Source: an uncultured Pelagibacteraceae bacterium (GTDB lineage: Bacteria; Pseudomonadota; Alphaproteobacteria; Pelagibacterales; Pelagibacteraceae). Taken from it: DNA of 36,710 bases. The notes beneath the pieces were generated by a model, which was not told the DNA's origin, did no database searches, and saw nothing but the letters and a program-made list of their open reading frames with translations. The stretch is from positions 1-36,710 of the forward strand of contig CACFCI010000011.1 of the NCBI GenBank assembly GCA_902564785.1, in the 5' to 3' direction. Every line of letters begins with the position of its first letter. Position 1 is the stretch's first letter. Below are positions 20,267-29,432 of the stretch, in pieces. A program made the translations under genes and the position numbers.

Positions 20267-21138
20267 TGAATTTTTTATCAAAAATACCAGGTCCTTTTTT
20301 AGTTTTTTTAGGAGCTTGTGCGTTAAGTTTTGGAGGATTAATTGTTAAGTCTTTTGATGGATCTACACTTTGGCAAATATTATTTTGGAGATCACTTTTC
20401 TTTATTGGAGTAATAATAATTTTTTTAACCTTTACTTACAAAGAAAAAGTTTTCAGTGCTCTTTATGCATCTGGAATTCCAGGTTTGTTTGGAGGCATAA
20501 TATTATCCATTGGATTTGCTAGCTATGTATTTGCTATGTACGAAACAACAGTAGCTAATGCAAACTTTATAATACAAACCCAAGCTTTGTTTTTAGCAAT
20601 TTTTGGTTATGTATTTTTAAAAGAAAAAATTTCAAAAATTACATTAACTTGCATTATTATAGCTGTAGTTGGTATCATTTTAATGTTGGGAAGCTCACTA
20701 ACACCAGGTCAAATGACTGGAAACTTAGTTGCATTCATTATGCCGATATCATTTGCGATCTTAATTTTAATTGTTAGAAAATATCCAAAAGTCGACATGA
20801 TACCTTTACAATTGGTTGCTGGAATTTTTGCAATGTTAATAGGTTTGTTCATGTCTCCAAGTATTTTTGTTTCAACAAATGATATTTTTTTAGGTTTTAT
20901 TGCAGGATTTTTTCAAGTTGGACTCGGCTTCATACTTATAACAATTGGAGCAAGATCAACTCCCTCAGCATTTGTTGGAATCATTATGCTAACTGAGGCT
21001 GTTCTAGGACCCTTGTGGGCATGGATGTTTGCAAATGAAAATCCACCACTCACAGTACTTTTTGGGGGAGCGGTAGTTATAACAGCAGTAGTTATACAGT
21101 TTTTATCTCCATTACTTGTCAAAAAGGTCGCTAAATAA
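20266..21138 (+). CDS. EamA/DMT-family membrane transporter
   Basis: The 290-residue protein has about ten hydrophobic helices arranged as two EamA repeats. The end of the first has ANANFIIQTQALFLAIFGYVFLKEKI, and the second ends with ARSTPSAFVGIIMLTEAVLGPLWAW, both typical. DMT permeases export or import amino acids and other metabolites; the substrate cannot be read from the sequence. Overlap of its start with the pxpC stop places it in the pxpBC operon, so export or uptake of a related amino acid is possible. Confidence 0.85.
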   Translation: MNFLSKIPGPFLVFLGACALSFGGLIVKSFDGSTLWQILFWRSLFFIGVIIIFLTFTYKEKVFSALYASGIPGLFGGIILSIGFASYVFAMYETTVANANFIIQTQALFLAIFGYVFLKEKISKITLTCIIIAVVGIILMLGSSLTPGQMTGNLVAFIMPISFAILILIVRKYPKVDMIPLQLVAGIFAMLIGLFMSPSIFVSTNDIFLGFIAGFFQVGLGFILITIGARSTPSAFVGIIMLTEAVLGPLWAWMFANENPPLTVLFGGAVVITAVVIQFLSPLLVKKVAK

Positions 21139-21140
21139 AT

Positions 21141-21170
21141 TTCACATAAACATTTTAAATGTGCTATAAA
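21141..21170 (+). promoter_or_regulatory. Promoter of the gcv riboswitch operon
   Basis: TTCACA (21141-21146) and TATAAA (21165-21170) are 18 bases apart. Transcription would begin at about 21177, exactly at the first base of aptamer 1. Both hexamers differ from the sigma-70 consensus by one base. The spacer holds the inverted repeat ACATTT-T-AAATGT. Confidence 0.7.
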
Positions 21171-21176
21171 TTTACT

Positions 21177-21331
21177 TACGGGAGAGACTACTTTTGTAGC
21201 GCCGAAGGAGCAACCACCCCGGAAACTCTCAGGCAAAAGGACCGTACATATTAACTCTGGAAAGAGAATTATTCTCGCCGAAGGAGCAAATCTCTCAGGC
21301 ACCAAGACAGAGGGGGCACAGAAGAGTTAAT
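21177..21331 (+). promoter_or_regulatory. Tandem glycine riboswitch controlling gcvT-gcvH-gcvP
   Basis: Two glycine aptamers lie in tandem. Aptamer 1 (21177-21246) is closed by TACGG/CCGTA and aptamer 2 (21255-21312) by CTCTG/CAGAG. Each has the conserved core GCCGAAGGAGCAA and CTCTCAGGCA. They are joined by an 8-base linker. No terminator lies between aptamer 2 and the gcvT ATG at 21332. Bases 21247-21258 are exactly complementary to 21323-21334, which contain the AGAG of the ribosome site and the whole ATG. That helix competes with the aptamer 2 closing stem, so glycine binding should free the start codon (an ON switch). Glycine riboswitches before gcvT are known in SAR11; the helix is my reading. 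Confidence 0.95.
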
Positions 21332-22435
21332 ATGGAAATAAAAAAAACATCGCTAAATAAACTTCATCAATGTAAAAACGCTAAGTTTGTTGAATTTGCG
21401 GGATACGAAATGCCCATTCAGTATAGCAAAGGTATTATTGAAGAGCATAAATTCACAAGATCAAATTCTGGAATATTTGATGTATCTCATATGGGTCAAT
21501 TATTTATATATGGCGATGAAAGCTTGACAGAAGAATTAGAAAAGATTTTTCCATTAGATTTAAAAAATCTAAAACAAAACTGCTCTAAGTATAGTTTTTT
21601 AATGAATGAGGATGCTGGAATTTATGATGATTTAATTATTACTAAAATAGAGGAGGGATATTTAATTATCTTAAATGCTGCATGCAAAGATAAAGATTTT
21701 GAAATTTTGTCTAATTTACTTGGTTCAAAATTTAAAATGAATTTAGACGACAATAGATCTTTGATAGCAATTCAAGGACCTAAGTCTGCTGAAATTTTAA
21801 ACTCAGTTGTAAATGGGGTTGATCAATTAAATTTTATGACAGGAAATTGGTTTGATTCTGATAATCAAAAATTATTTGTTACAAGATCAGGTTATACAGG
21901 AGAGGATGGATTTGAAATTTCAATTTCTAACGATAAAGCTGAAAAATTTGTTGAAAATTTAATAGAAAAGGGAGCACAACTTATAGGACTTGGGGCAAGA
22001 GATACCTTGAGATTAGAAGCTGGATTATGTTTATATGGTCACGAATTAGATATTAATAAAACACCAGTTGAGGCAAACCTTAGATGGGCAATCTCAAAAT
22101 CTAGATTATCAAATGGAGGTTTTATTGGATCAAAAAAAATTATGAACCAAATGCAAGATGGAGCAAGCCAAATAAGAGTAGGGATTAAGCCTGAAGGTAG
22201 ACTGATTGCAAGAGAAAAAACAAAAATATTTGATGATACAAATAAACAAATTGGTGAGATAACTAGTGGAACGTTTGGACCAAGTGTAAACGGTCCTATA
22301 GCGATGGGTTATGTTGATAAAGAGTTTTCAAAGGTTGATACTAAAATTTTGCTTGAGGTAAGAGGAAAAAAACATCCGGCAAATGTTTGCGCATTACCAT
22401 TTTATAAAAAAAATTATGTGAAAGGAGTAAATTAA
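21332..22435 (+). CDS. gcvT: Glycine cleavage system T protein (aminomethyltransferase)
   Basis: GcvT takes the aminomethyl group from lipoylated GcvH, releases ammonia and makes 5,10-methylene-tetrahydrofolate. The 367-residue protein has the folate-binding family motifs [59 protein letters not shown] and the C-terminal [18 protein letters not shown]. It is first in the gcvTHP operon under the glycine riboswitch. Its stop overlaps the gcvH start by one base (TAATG). Confidence 0.97.
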   Translation: MEIKKTSLNKLHQCKNAKFVEFAGYEMPIQYSKGIIEEHKFTRSNSGIFDVSHMGQLFIYGDESLTEELEKIFPLDLKNLKQNCSKYSFLMNEDAGIYDDLIITKIEEGYLIILNAACKDKDFEILSNLLGSKFKMNLDDNRSLIAIQGPKSAEILNSVVNGVDQLNFMTGNWFDSDNQKLFVTRSGYTGEDGFEISISNDKAEKFVENLIEKGAQLIGLGARDTLRLEAGLCLYGHELDINKTPVEANLRWAISKSRLSNGGFIGSKKIMNQMQDGASQIRVGIKPEGRLIAREKTKIFDDTNKQIGEITSGTFGPSVNGPIAMGYVDKEFSKVDTKILLEVRGKKHPANVCALPFYKKNYVKGVN

Positions 22436-22815
22436 TGAGTGAAGTAAAATTTTCTAAAGAACATGAGTGGATTACTTTGGAGGGAGATGTAGCCACAATA
22501 GGAATTACAAAACATGCAACAGAAATGCTTGGAGACATAGTTTTTGCAGAACTTCCAGAAAAAGGATCTAATGTTGAAAAAGATGGTACTGCAGGAGTAG
22601 TAGAATCTACGAAAGCTGCTAGTGATGTTTATACTCCAGTAAGTGGTGAAGTGGTAGATACCAATCAGTCTATAGTAGATGATCCTGCCAAAATTAATGA
22701 GGACCCTGAAGGTGGTGCATGGTTTTTTAAATTGAAAATTAAAGACACATCTGAGCTAGATACTTTAATGAACAAAGAAGAATACGATAAATTTGCAAAG
22801 GAGACATCAAGCTAA
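22435..22815 (+). CDS. gcvH: Glycine cleavage system H protein
   Basis: GcvH carries the aminomethyl group on a lipoyl arm between GcvP, GcvT and lipoamide dehydrogenase. The 126-residue protein has the lipoylation site [12 protein letters not shown], with Lys60 as the modified residue, and the usual [17 protein letters not shown] start and [10 protein letters not shown] end. It is coupled to gcvT and gcvP by one-base overlaps on both sides. Confidence 0.97.
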   Translation: MSEVKFSKEHEWITLEGDVATIGITKHATEMLGDIVFAELPEKGSNVEKDGTAGVVESTKAASDVYTPVSGEVVDTNQSIVDDPAKINEDPEGGAWFFKLKIKDTSELDTLMNKEEYDKFAKETSS

Positions 22816-25685
22816 TGTTACATAATTCACAAAAAGATTTTATTAGAAGACACATAGGTCCATCTGAGAAGGATCAAGAAAAAATGCTAAAAGATCTTAA
22901 CTTTAAGTCATTAGATGAATTTATTAATAGCACCATTCCAGAAAAAATTCAGTTTAAGGGTGAATTAAATATCGGTGAACCAAACTCAGAATATGAAGCT
23001 TTAAGAAAATTAAAAGCAATTTCAAAAAAAAACCAAATTTACTCAAATTTTATAGGCATGGGCTATTATGGGACCTACACACCATACGTAATTTTAAGAA
23101 ATATATTAGAAAATCCTGGATGGTATACATCATATACACCTTATCAGCCCGAAGTAGCACAAGGTAGATTAGAGATGCTATTAAACTTTCAACAAATGAT
23201 TGTTGATTTCACAGGCATGGATATAGCAAACGCCTCTTTGCTTGACGAAGGAACAGCAGCTGCCGAAGCTATGGGTTTAAGTCATAGACTAAATAAAAGT
23301 GATAGTAATTTAGTTTTTGTTTCAGAGAATTGCCATCCACAAACAATTGATGTTATTCAAACTAGAGCAGAACCAATGGGCCTCAAAGTACTTGTTGGAA
23401 ATGAGGATAAAGTTCTAGAGCAGCTAAAAGAAGATATTGTTTGCGGAGTTTTACAATATCCAGGAACTTTAGGTGATATCAAAGATCCTAGTGAGGCCAT
23501 AAGTAAAATTCATAAAAAAAATGGAAAAGCAATTTTAGTTTGTGATCTCCTTGCCTTGTCTATGTTAAAAACACCAAGAGAACTAGGAGCAGATATTGCT
23601 GTAGGAAGCTCTCAAAGATTTGGGATTCCAATGGGCTACGGTGGACCCCATGCAGCCTTCTTTGCAACTAAAGACGAATACAAAAGATCTATGCCAGGCA
23701 GGATCGTTGGGGTTTCGGTGGATAGGCATGGAAACAAGGCTTATAGATTGTCATTACAAACTAGAGAGCAGCACATTAGAAGAGACAAAGCTACAAGTAA
23801 CATTTGTACTGCTCAAGCTTTACTAGCGATTGTTTCGGCAGCATATGCTATTTATCACGGACCAGATGGAATTAAAAGTATTTCTGAAAGAGTATCTCAA
23901 CTAGCAAAAAATTTTGCAGATAAAATAAAACAATCTGGATATGAATTATACTCAGATCATTTTTTTGATACTGTAACTATTATTACCAAAGAAAAGACTG
24001 ATCAGATTTTCAAAAATGCTTTAGACCAAAAAGTTAATATTAGAAAAGTAAATTCAGAAATGCTGTCTGTTTCATTCGACGAAAGAAAAAATGTTTACAG
24101 AGTAAATCAATTACTAAAAATATTTAATGCTGCAGAGTCAATTAAAAAAGAGGATCCTACTGTTAGTCTACCAAATCTACCAAAAAATTTATTAAGAACT
24201 TCAAAATATTTGGAACACCCTGTTTTTAATTTATATCATTCAGAGACAGAAATGCTTAGATATCTTAAAAAGTTAGAGGATAAGGATATAGCTCTTAACA
24301 GAACAATGATCGCTCTAGGTTCATGCACTATGAAATTAAATGCTACTGCAGAAATGATACCTATTTCATGGAGAGAATTGGCTGAGCCCCACCCATTTGT
24401 ACCTGTCGAACAGATGGAGGGATATAGAGAAATGTTCACTGATCTTAAAAATTGGTTAAGATCTATTACTGGTTTTTCTGGTGTTTCACTTCAGCCAAAT
24501 GCGGGAGCTCAAGGTGAGTATGCTGGTTTAATGGTAATAAGAAAGTATCATTTAGATAGAGGGGATGAAAATAGAAATATATGTTTAATCCCAAGCTCAG
24601 CACACGGAACTAATCCAGCAAGTGCACAGATGGTTGGAATGAAAGTTGTAGTTGTTGACTGTGATAAAGAGGGAAATGTTGATTTTGAAGATTTAAAGAA
24701 AAAAGCAGAATTGCATTCAGACAATCTTGGTGCTTTAATGGTAACTTACCCATCAACTCATGGTGTATTTGAGGAAAAAATTAAAGATATATGTGAAGTA
24801 ATTCATGAACATGGTGGTCAAGTTTATATGGATGGAGCAAACCTTAACGCGCTTGTTGGAGTTGCAAAACCAGGAAATTTTGGTCCTGATGTTTGTCATA
24901 TAAATTTACATAAAACATTTTGTATTCCGCATGGTGGAGGAGGACCTGGAATGGGGCCAATCGCATGTAAAAGACATTTACAAGTTTATCTGCCTAATCA
25001 TCCAGTGGTAAAAGATTGTGGACCCGCAAGTGGAATAGGTGCTGTATCAGCAGCCCCTTGGGGAAGCTCAAGTATTTTATCAATTTCTTGGATGTATATT
25101 AAGATGATGGGATCTGAGGGTGTAAAACTTGCAACACAAATTGCAATCCTAAATGCAAATTACATAGCAAATAGATTAAAAGACCATTACCCAATTCTTT
25201 ATAAAGGTTCAAATGGCAATGTAGCTCATGAATGTATTATTGATATTAGATCAATTAAAAGCGAAACAGGCATTTCAGAAGAAGATATAGCTAAAAGATT
25301 AATAGATTATGGATTTCATGCACCAACAATGTCATGGCCAGTTGCTGGAACAATGATGATAGAACCAACAGAGAGTGAGAGTTTATCTGAACTTGATAGA
25401 TTTTGTGACACTTTGATTAGCATCAGAGAGGAAATAGATATGGTCAAGTCAGGGAAGTTTGATAAAGTAGATAACCCTATTAAAAATGCACCTCACACTG
25501 ATATTGAATTAGCTTCAGATGAATGGAATCATAAATATTCAAGAGAGCAAGCTGCGTATCCTGCAAAATTCTTAAAAGCAAATAAATTTTGGCCTCCGGT
25601 TGCAAGAGTTGATAACGTATATGGAGATAAAAATATTTTTTGTACTTGTCCAAGTATGGATGAGTTTAAAGAAGATGCAGCATAA
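22815..25685 (+). CDS. gcvP: Glycine dehydrogenase (decarboxylating), P protein
   Basis: GcvP decarboxylates glycine with pyridoxal phosphate and passes the aminomethyl group to GcvH. At 956 residues it is the fused single-chain form (P1 plus P2 halves). It starts FIRRHIGPSEKDQEKML. The P1 half has FIGMGYYGTYTPYVILRNIL and YTPYQPEVAQGRLE. The P2 half has SCTMKLNATAEM, LQPNAGAQGEYAGL, SAHGTNPASAQM and the PLP-lysine site INLHKTFCIPHGGGGPGMGP, with Lys near residue 700. It is complete with no frame break. The stop is 6 bases before the next gene, so read-through into the lipid cluster is likely. Confidence 0.98.
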   Translation: MLHNSQKDFIRRHIGPSEKDQEKMLKDLNFKSLDEFINSTIPEKIQFKGELNIGEPNSEYEALRKLKAISKKNQIYSNFIGMGYYGTYTPYVILRNILENPGWYTSYTPYQPEVAQGRLEMLLNFQQMIVDFTGMDIANASLLDEGTAAAEAMGLSHRLNKSDSNLVFVSENCHPQTIDVIQTRAEPMGLKVLVGNEDKVLEQLKEDIVCGVLQYPGTLGDIKDPSEAISKIHKKNGKAILVCDLLALSMLKTPRELGADIAVGSSQRFGIPMGYGGPHAAFFATKDEYKRSMPGRIVGVSVDRHGNKAYRLSLQTREQHIRRDKATSNICTAQALLAIVSAAYAIYHGPDGIKSISERVSQLAKNFADKIKQSGYELYSDHFFDTVTIITKEKTDQIFKNALDQKVNIRKVNSEMLSVSFDERKNVYRVNQLLKIFNAAESIKKEDPTVSLPNLPKNLLRTSKYLEHPVFNLYHSETEMLRYLKKLEDKDIALNRTMIALGSCTMKLNATAEMIPISWRELAEPHPFVPVEQMEGYREMFTDLKNWLRSITGFSGVSLQPNAGAQGEYAGLMVIRKYHLDRGDENRNICLIPSSAHGTNPASAQMVGMKVVVVDCDKEGNVDFEDLKKKAELHSDNLGALMVTYPSTHGVFEEKIKDICEVIHEHGGQVYMDGANLNALVGVAKPGNFGPDVCHINLHKTFCIPHGGGGPGMGPIACKRHLQVYLPNHPVVKDCGPASGIGAVSAAPWGSSSILSISWMYIKMMGSEGVKLATQIAILNANYIANRLKDHYPILYKGSNGNVAHECIIDIRSIKSETGISEEDIAKRLIDYGFHAPTMSWPVAGTMMIEPTESESLSELDRFCDTLISIREEIDMVKSGKFDKVDNPIKNAPHTDIELASDEWNHKYSREQAAYPAKFLKANKFWPPVARVDNVYGDKNIFCTCPSMDEFKEDAA

Positions 25686-25691
25686 TAATTA

Positions 25692-26930
25692 ATGAAAATT
25701 GCTGTTGTTGGCTCAGGTATTTCAGGATTAAGTGCTGCTCATTATCTATCCAAAAAACATCATGTAGATCTTTTCGAGCGAGAGGACCATTTTGGTGGAC
25801 ACTCTCATACAATAGATTTGTTTTTTAATGAAAAAAAAGTTTCAGTAGATATTGGTTTTATTGTTTTTAATTTTCAAACTTACCCAAATTTAATTAATTT
25901 TTTTAAGGAAAATGATATTCAAATTGAAAAAAGCAATATGTCTTTTTCAGTTTCAGTAGATAATACAAATTTTGAATATTGCGGAAAAGGGTTGGGTGGA
26001 ATTTTCTCTAATAAATCAAATCTATTTAACATTGAGTTCTTAAAAATGTTTTTTGATATAATTAAATTTTATAAAAAAAGTGATCAAGTAACCATATCCA
26101 ATGGTAAAATTACTTTAGGTGAATATTTAAAAATTAATAAATTATCTAAAACATTTGTTGATTATCATATAATACCAATGGTATCAGCAATTTGGTCTAT
26201 GCCTCCTTACGAGGCGAGCAAGATGCCAATTAGTTTTTTTCTTAGATTTTTCCAAAATCATGGTTTGTTTAAATTGAAAAATAGACCGCAGTGGTACACA
26301 GTTACCAATAGAAGTAGAACCTATGTAAGTAAAATACTTTCTCAAATAAGTGGTGAACACTACAAAAATTACAAAGTTACAAGAGTTAAAAGAAAATCAT
26401 CAGGATTAGATTTATATTATGGTGGAGAAAGCGAATTTTTTGATTATGAAAAAGTAGTTTTGGCGACACATGCTGATGAAGCCTTAAACTTAATTGAAAA
26501 TCCAACCGAGGATGAGAAAAATATTCTTTCGAATTTTAGCTACAAGGAAAATATAGCTTACATACACACAGATCAGCGGGCCATGCCAAAAAATAAAAAA
26601 GCTTGGTCTTCTTGGAATTCATCAATAGATGACAAGAATTTAGAAAAAAATTCAATTACCTACTGGTTAAATTTATTACAAAATTTAAAGTGTGATGAAA
26701 ATATTTTCTTAACACTGAATCCTTACTTCAATATTGATGAGAAAAAAATATTGAGAAAAGTAAAATTTACACATCCATATTACGATCAAAAAGCATTAGA
26801 TGCTCAATCAGAGCTTATTAAAATACAAAATCAAAAAGATTTACTTTTTTGTGGCAGTTATTTTGGTTACGGATTTCATGAAGATGGAATAAAATCATCT
26901 ATTGAAATGCTGAAAAACCTTAATGATTAG
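25692..26930 (+). CDS. FAD-dependent amine-oxidase-like oxidoreductase
   Basis: The 412-residue protein has an N-terminal FAD-binding Rossmann motif (VVGSGISGLSAAHYL) with the downstream GG of EDHFGGHSHTID. It closes with a second FAD contact near CGSYFGYGFHEDGIKSS. The family is the NAD/FAD-binding amine oxidase group usually found next to DUF1365 and cyclopropane-fatty-acid-synthase-like genes, as it is here. From memory, relatives in Rhodobacter sphaeroides belong to the singlet-oxygen RpoE/ChrR regulon, and one acts on fatty acyl chains in furan fatty acid synthesis. An unsaturated phospholipid acyl chain is therefore a likelier substrate than an amine. Its stop overlaps DUF1365 by 8 bases. 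Confidence 0.8.
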   Translation: MKIAVVGSGISGLSAAHYLSKKHHVDLFEREDHFGGHSHTIDLFFNEKKVSVDIGFIVFNFQTYPNLINFFKENDIQIEKSNMSFSVSVDNTNFEYCGKGLGGIFSNKSNLFNIEFLKMFFDIIKFYKKSDQVTISNGKITLGEYLKINKLSKTFVDYHIIPMVSAIWSMPPYEASKMPISFFLRFFQNHGLFKLKNRPQWYTVTNRSRTYVSKILSQISGEHYKNYKVTRVKRKSSGLDLYYGGESEFFDYEKVVLATHADEALNLIENPTEDEKNILSNFSYKENIAYIHTDQRAMPKNKKAWSSWNSSIDDKNLEKNSITYWLNLLQNLKCDENIFLTLNPYFNIDEKKILRKVKFTHPYYDQKALDAQSELIKIQNQKDLLFCGSYFGYGFHEDGIKSSIEMLKNLND

Positions 26931-27687
26931 TTCTTGTATATATAATGGAAATGTAATCCATAAGAGATTTAAACCAAAAGAACATTTTTTTAAATATAAG
27001 GTATTTTCACTTTTTATTGATCTATCGGAGTTAAATGAGCTTAATGATAAATTAAATTTTTTTTCTTTAAATAAATTTAATTTAATTAGTTTTTACGAAA
27101 AAGACCATGGTGATCGTGATGGTTCATCTCTTTTTGAGTGGGTTAAAAAAAATTTAATTAATAACGAAATAAGTACAGATAATATAAAGGTTAAACTTTT
27201 ATGCTATCCAAGAATATTTGGTTATGTTTTCAATCCACTAAGTATTTTTTTTGTATATGATAAAAATGATAATTTAATTTCTATTTTATATGAGGTTAAA
27301 AATACATTTGGAGAGCAACACACATATGTTTTTAAAGTAGAGGGACAAAATAAATTAATTCAAAATAATTGCTCAAAGAAATTTCATGTTTCACCATTTA
27401 TTGAAATGGATTGCAATTATTTTTTTAGGATATTAAATCCAGAGCAGAAATTGTCAGTTGTAATAGATCAATACGATCAAGAAGGAAAAATTCTTTTCGC
27501 ATCTCAAGATGGTGAAAGATCTGACCTGACAAGCAAAAACTTAATGAATTCTTATCTTAAACACCCTTTAATGACATTTAAAATTATCTCTGCGATACAT
27601 TTTGAAGCGTTTAAATTATGGATTAAAGGAATTAAACTTATTAAGAGAAAATTTAAAATTAAAAATAATTTAACCGTAGAAAATTAA
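26923..27687 (+). CDS. DUF1365 family protein
   Basis: The 254-residue protein has the family start SSCIYNGNVIHKRFKPKEHFFKYKVFSLFIDL. Its centre has CYPRIFGYVFNPLSIFFVYD and the EVKNTFGEQHTYVF segment with conserved acidic and His residues. The biochemical role is unknown. Its constant partners are the amine-oxidase-like gene before it and the Cfa-like gene after it, with overlaps of 8 bases and 1 base here, so it probably takes part in the same fatty-acid modification. No signal peptide was seen. Confidence 0.85.
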   Translation: MISSCIYNGNVIHKRFKPKEHFFKYKVFSLFIDLSELNELNDKLNFFSLNKFNLISFYEKDHGDRDGSSLFEWVKKNLINNEISTDNIKVKLLCYPRIFGYVFNPLSIFFVYDKNDNLISILYEVKNTFGEQHTYVFKVEGQNKLIQNNCSKKFHVSPFIEMDCNYFFRILNPEQKLSVVIDQYDQEGKILFASQDGERSDLTSKNLMNSYLKHPLMTFKIISAIHFEAFKLWIKGIKLIKRKFKIKNNLTVEN

Positions 27688-28866
27688 TGTTTTTAAATAA
27701 CGCAGCAGATAAATTAGTTTTTAAATTTCTTAATAAAATAAGTCATGGTTATCTAGAGCTCACTACACATAATGGAAACATTTTAAAGTTTGGAAATCCA
27801 AATGAAAAATTGCATGCAAATATTTCAATTAAAAAACCAAATTTTAATTATAATTTAATTAGAGGTGGTAGTATTGGATTTGCTGAGAGCTATATGAGAG
27901 GAGAATTTGAAACTGACAACTTATCAAATTTAATTGAATTAACTGCAAGAAATATAGAAGTCATATATAAATTCTCAGGCCTTCTCGATTTTCCAATAAT
28001 TAATTTTGTAAAAAATAAAGTAATTAAAAACACAAAAAGTAGAAGCAAAGAAAATATTGCTAAACATTATGATCTAGGTAATGATTTTTTCTCTCTTTGG
28101 TTAGATGACACACTCACTTACTCTAGTGCTATTTTTGATGATAACTCAAAAAATCTTTCTGATGCTCAAAATAATAAATATCAAAAATTAATTGATCTAA
28201 TTAAACCAAATAACGGAGATAAAGTTTTAGAAATAGGATGTGGTTGGGGAGGTTTTGCTGAGTATTTAGGTAAAAAAATACGATGTCAAACTAGACTGTA
28301 TTACAATATCAAAAAAACAATTTGAATATGCAAAAGAAAGAATTTTTAATTGTGGATTAAACGAAAAAGTAAATATTGAAATAAAGGATTACAGAGATCT
28401 TAAAGGTAAATACAATTCAATTGCCTCTATAGAGATGATTGAGGCTGTTGGTCAAAATTATTTAGAGGGTTATTTTAAAACCATTAAAACCAACTTATCT
28501 GATGGCGGTAAAGCAGCTATTCAAGGAATTACTATCGATGATAGGTTGTTTGATAGATACAAAAACAAACAAGATTTTATTCAAAAATATATTTTTCCTG
28601 GTGGTTTTTTGCCAAATAAAAATAGTATTAATCGTTATGTTTCTGATAACGGCTTAACTATAAATTCATATATTTCTTACGCTGACCATTATGCAAATAC
28701 ATTGGCTATATGGAGAAATGAGTTTTTAAAAAAATGGGATTTAATAAAAATTCAAGGTTTTGACCTAACATTTAAAAGAATGTGGGAGTTTTATCTTTCT
28801 TATTGTGAAGCTGGATTTAAGTCAAAAAATATTGACCTGATACAATTTTCAATGCAAAACAAATAA
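27687..28866 (+). CDS. cfa: Cyclopropane-fatty-acid-synthase-like SAM methyltransferase, one frameshift
   Basis: The joined 392-residue product has the Cfa fold: HYDLGNDFFSLWLDDTLTYSS, the SAM-binding VLEIGCGWGGFAEYL, SIEMIEAVGQNYLEGYF with the conserved Glu, and the C-terminal YCEAGFKSKNIDLIQF. Such enzymes methylate double bonds of membrane phospholipid acyl chains. A +1 shift in the A7 run at 28272-28278 breaks the frame; six A residues give KKYDVKLDCITISKKQFEYA. The E. coli bicarbonate ligands Cys139 and His266 align with Ser147 and Gln here, so a non-cyclopropane product (for example a methyl-branched or furan precursor) is possible. The symbol is by family only. Confidence 0.85.
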
Positions 28867-28883
28867 AAATATTGGAGATATTT

Positions 28884-29432
28884 ATGCGACATATAAAAAT
28901 AATTAAGTCAATTTCATTGATAATTTCATTATTCTTAATTACAAGTTGCTCAAATAATAGCGCTATGAAACCTGAAGACTTTAAAAACAAAGAACCAAGA
29001 TTAATTATTGAGGAATACTTATCTGGAAATGTTAAGGCTTGGGGTGTTCTACAAAATAGATCAGGTAAAGTTACAAGACAATTTTCTGCAGATTTAAATG
29101 GAACCTGGGATGGCAAGCAATTAATTCTTAAAGAAAAATTTAATTGGGACGATGGTGAAGTTCAAGACCGAGAATGGACAATAAATAAAATTGATGAGCA
29201 TAATTACGAAGGAACAGCAGGAGATGTTGTTGGCAAAGCAATTGGATATTCTTATGGACCAGCGTTTAAATTTGAATATGTTTTATTAGTTCCGGTCAAA
29301 GGTAAAGAATTAAAAATATCTTTTGACGATTGGATTTTTAAACAAGATGATAGAGTTGCAATTAATAGAGCAACAATGACTAAATTTGGTTTTAAAGTAG
29401 CTGAATTGACAGTTGTATTTGTAAAAGATTAA
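28884..29432 (+). CDS. DUF3833 family lipoprotein
   Basis: A hydrophobic signal sequence ends in a lipobox LITSC, so the mature 160-odd-residue protein is lipid-anchored. The best start is ATG 28884, which has GGAG (28874-28877) six bases before it; an in-frame TTG at 28872 is less likely. The body (LSGNVKAWGVLQNRSGKVTRQF, LILKEKFNWDDGEVQDREW, and the Gly-rich GTAGDVVGKAIGYSYGPAF) matches DUF3833. This family is often found beside Cfa-like and DUF1365 genes. The function is unknown; a lipid-handling role is possible from the position. The stop directly abuts the end of the convergent short-chain dehydrogenase gene. Confidence 0.82.
   Translation: MRHIKIIKSISLIISLFLITSCSNNSAMKPEDFKNKEPRLIIEEYLSGNVKAWGVLQNRSGKVTRQFSADLNGTWDGKQLILKEKFNWDDGEVQDREWTINKIDEHNYEGTAGDVVGKAIGYSYGPAFKFEYVLLVPVKGKELKISFDDWIFKQDDRVAINRATMTKFGFKVAELTVVFVKD

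Noticed and set aside
20913..21305. A 130-codon open frame on the minus strand across the EamA end and the riboswitch
   Set aside because: It is antisense to a conserved permease and a structured RNA, and its predicted product has no recognisable features.
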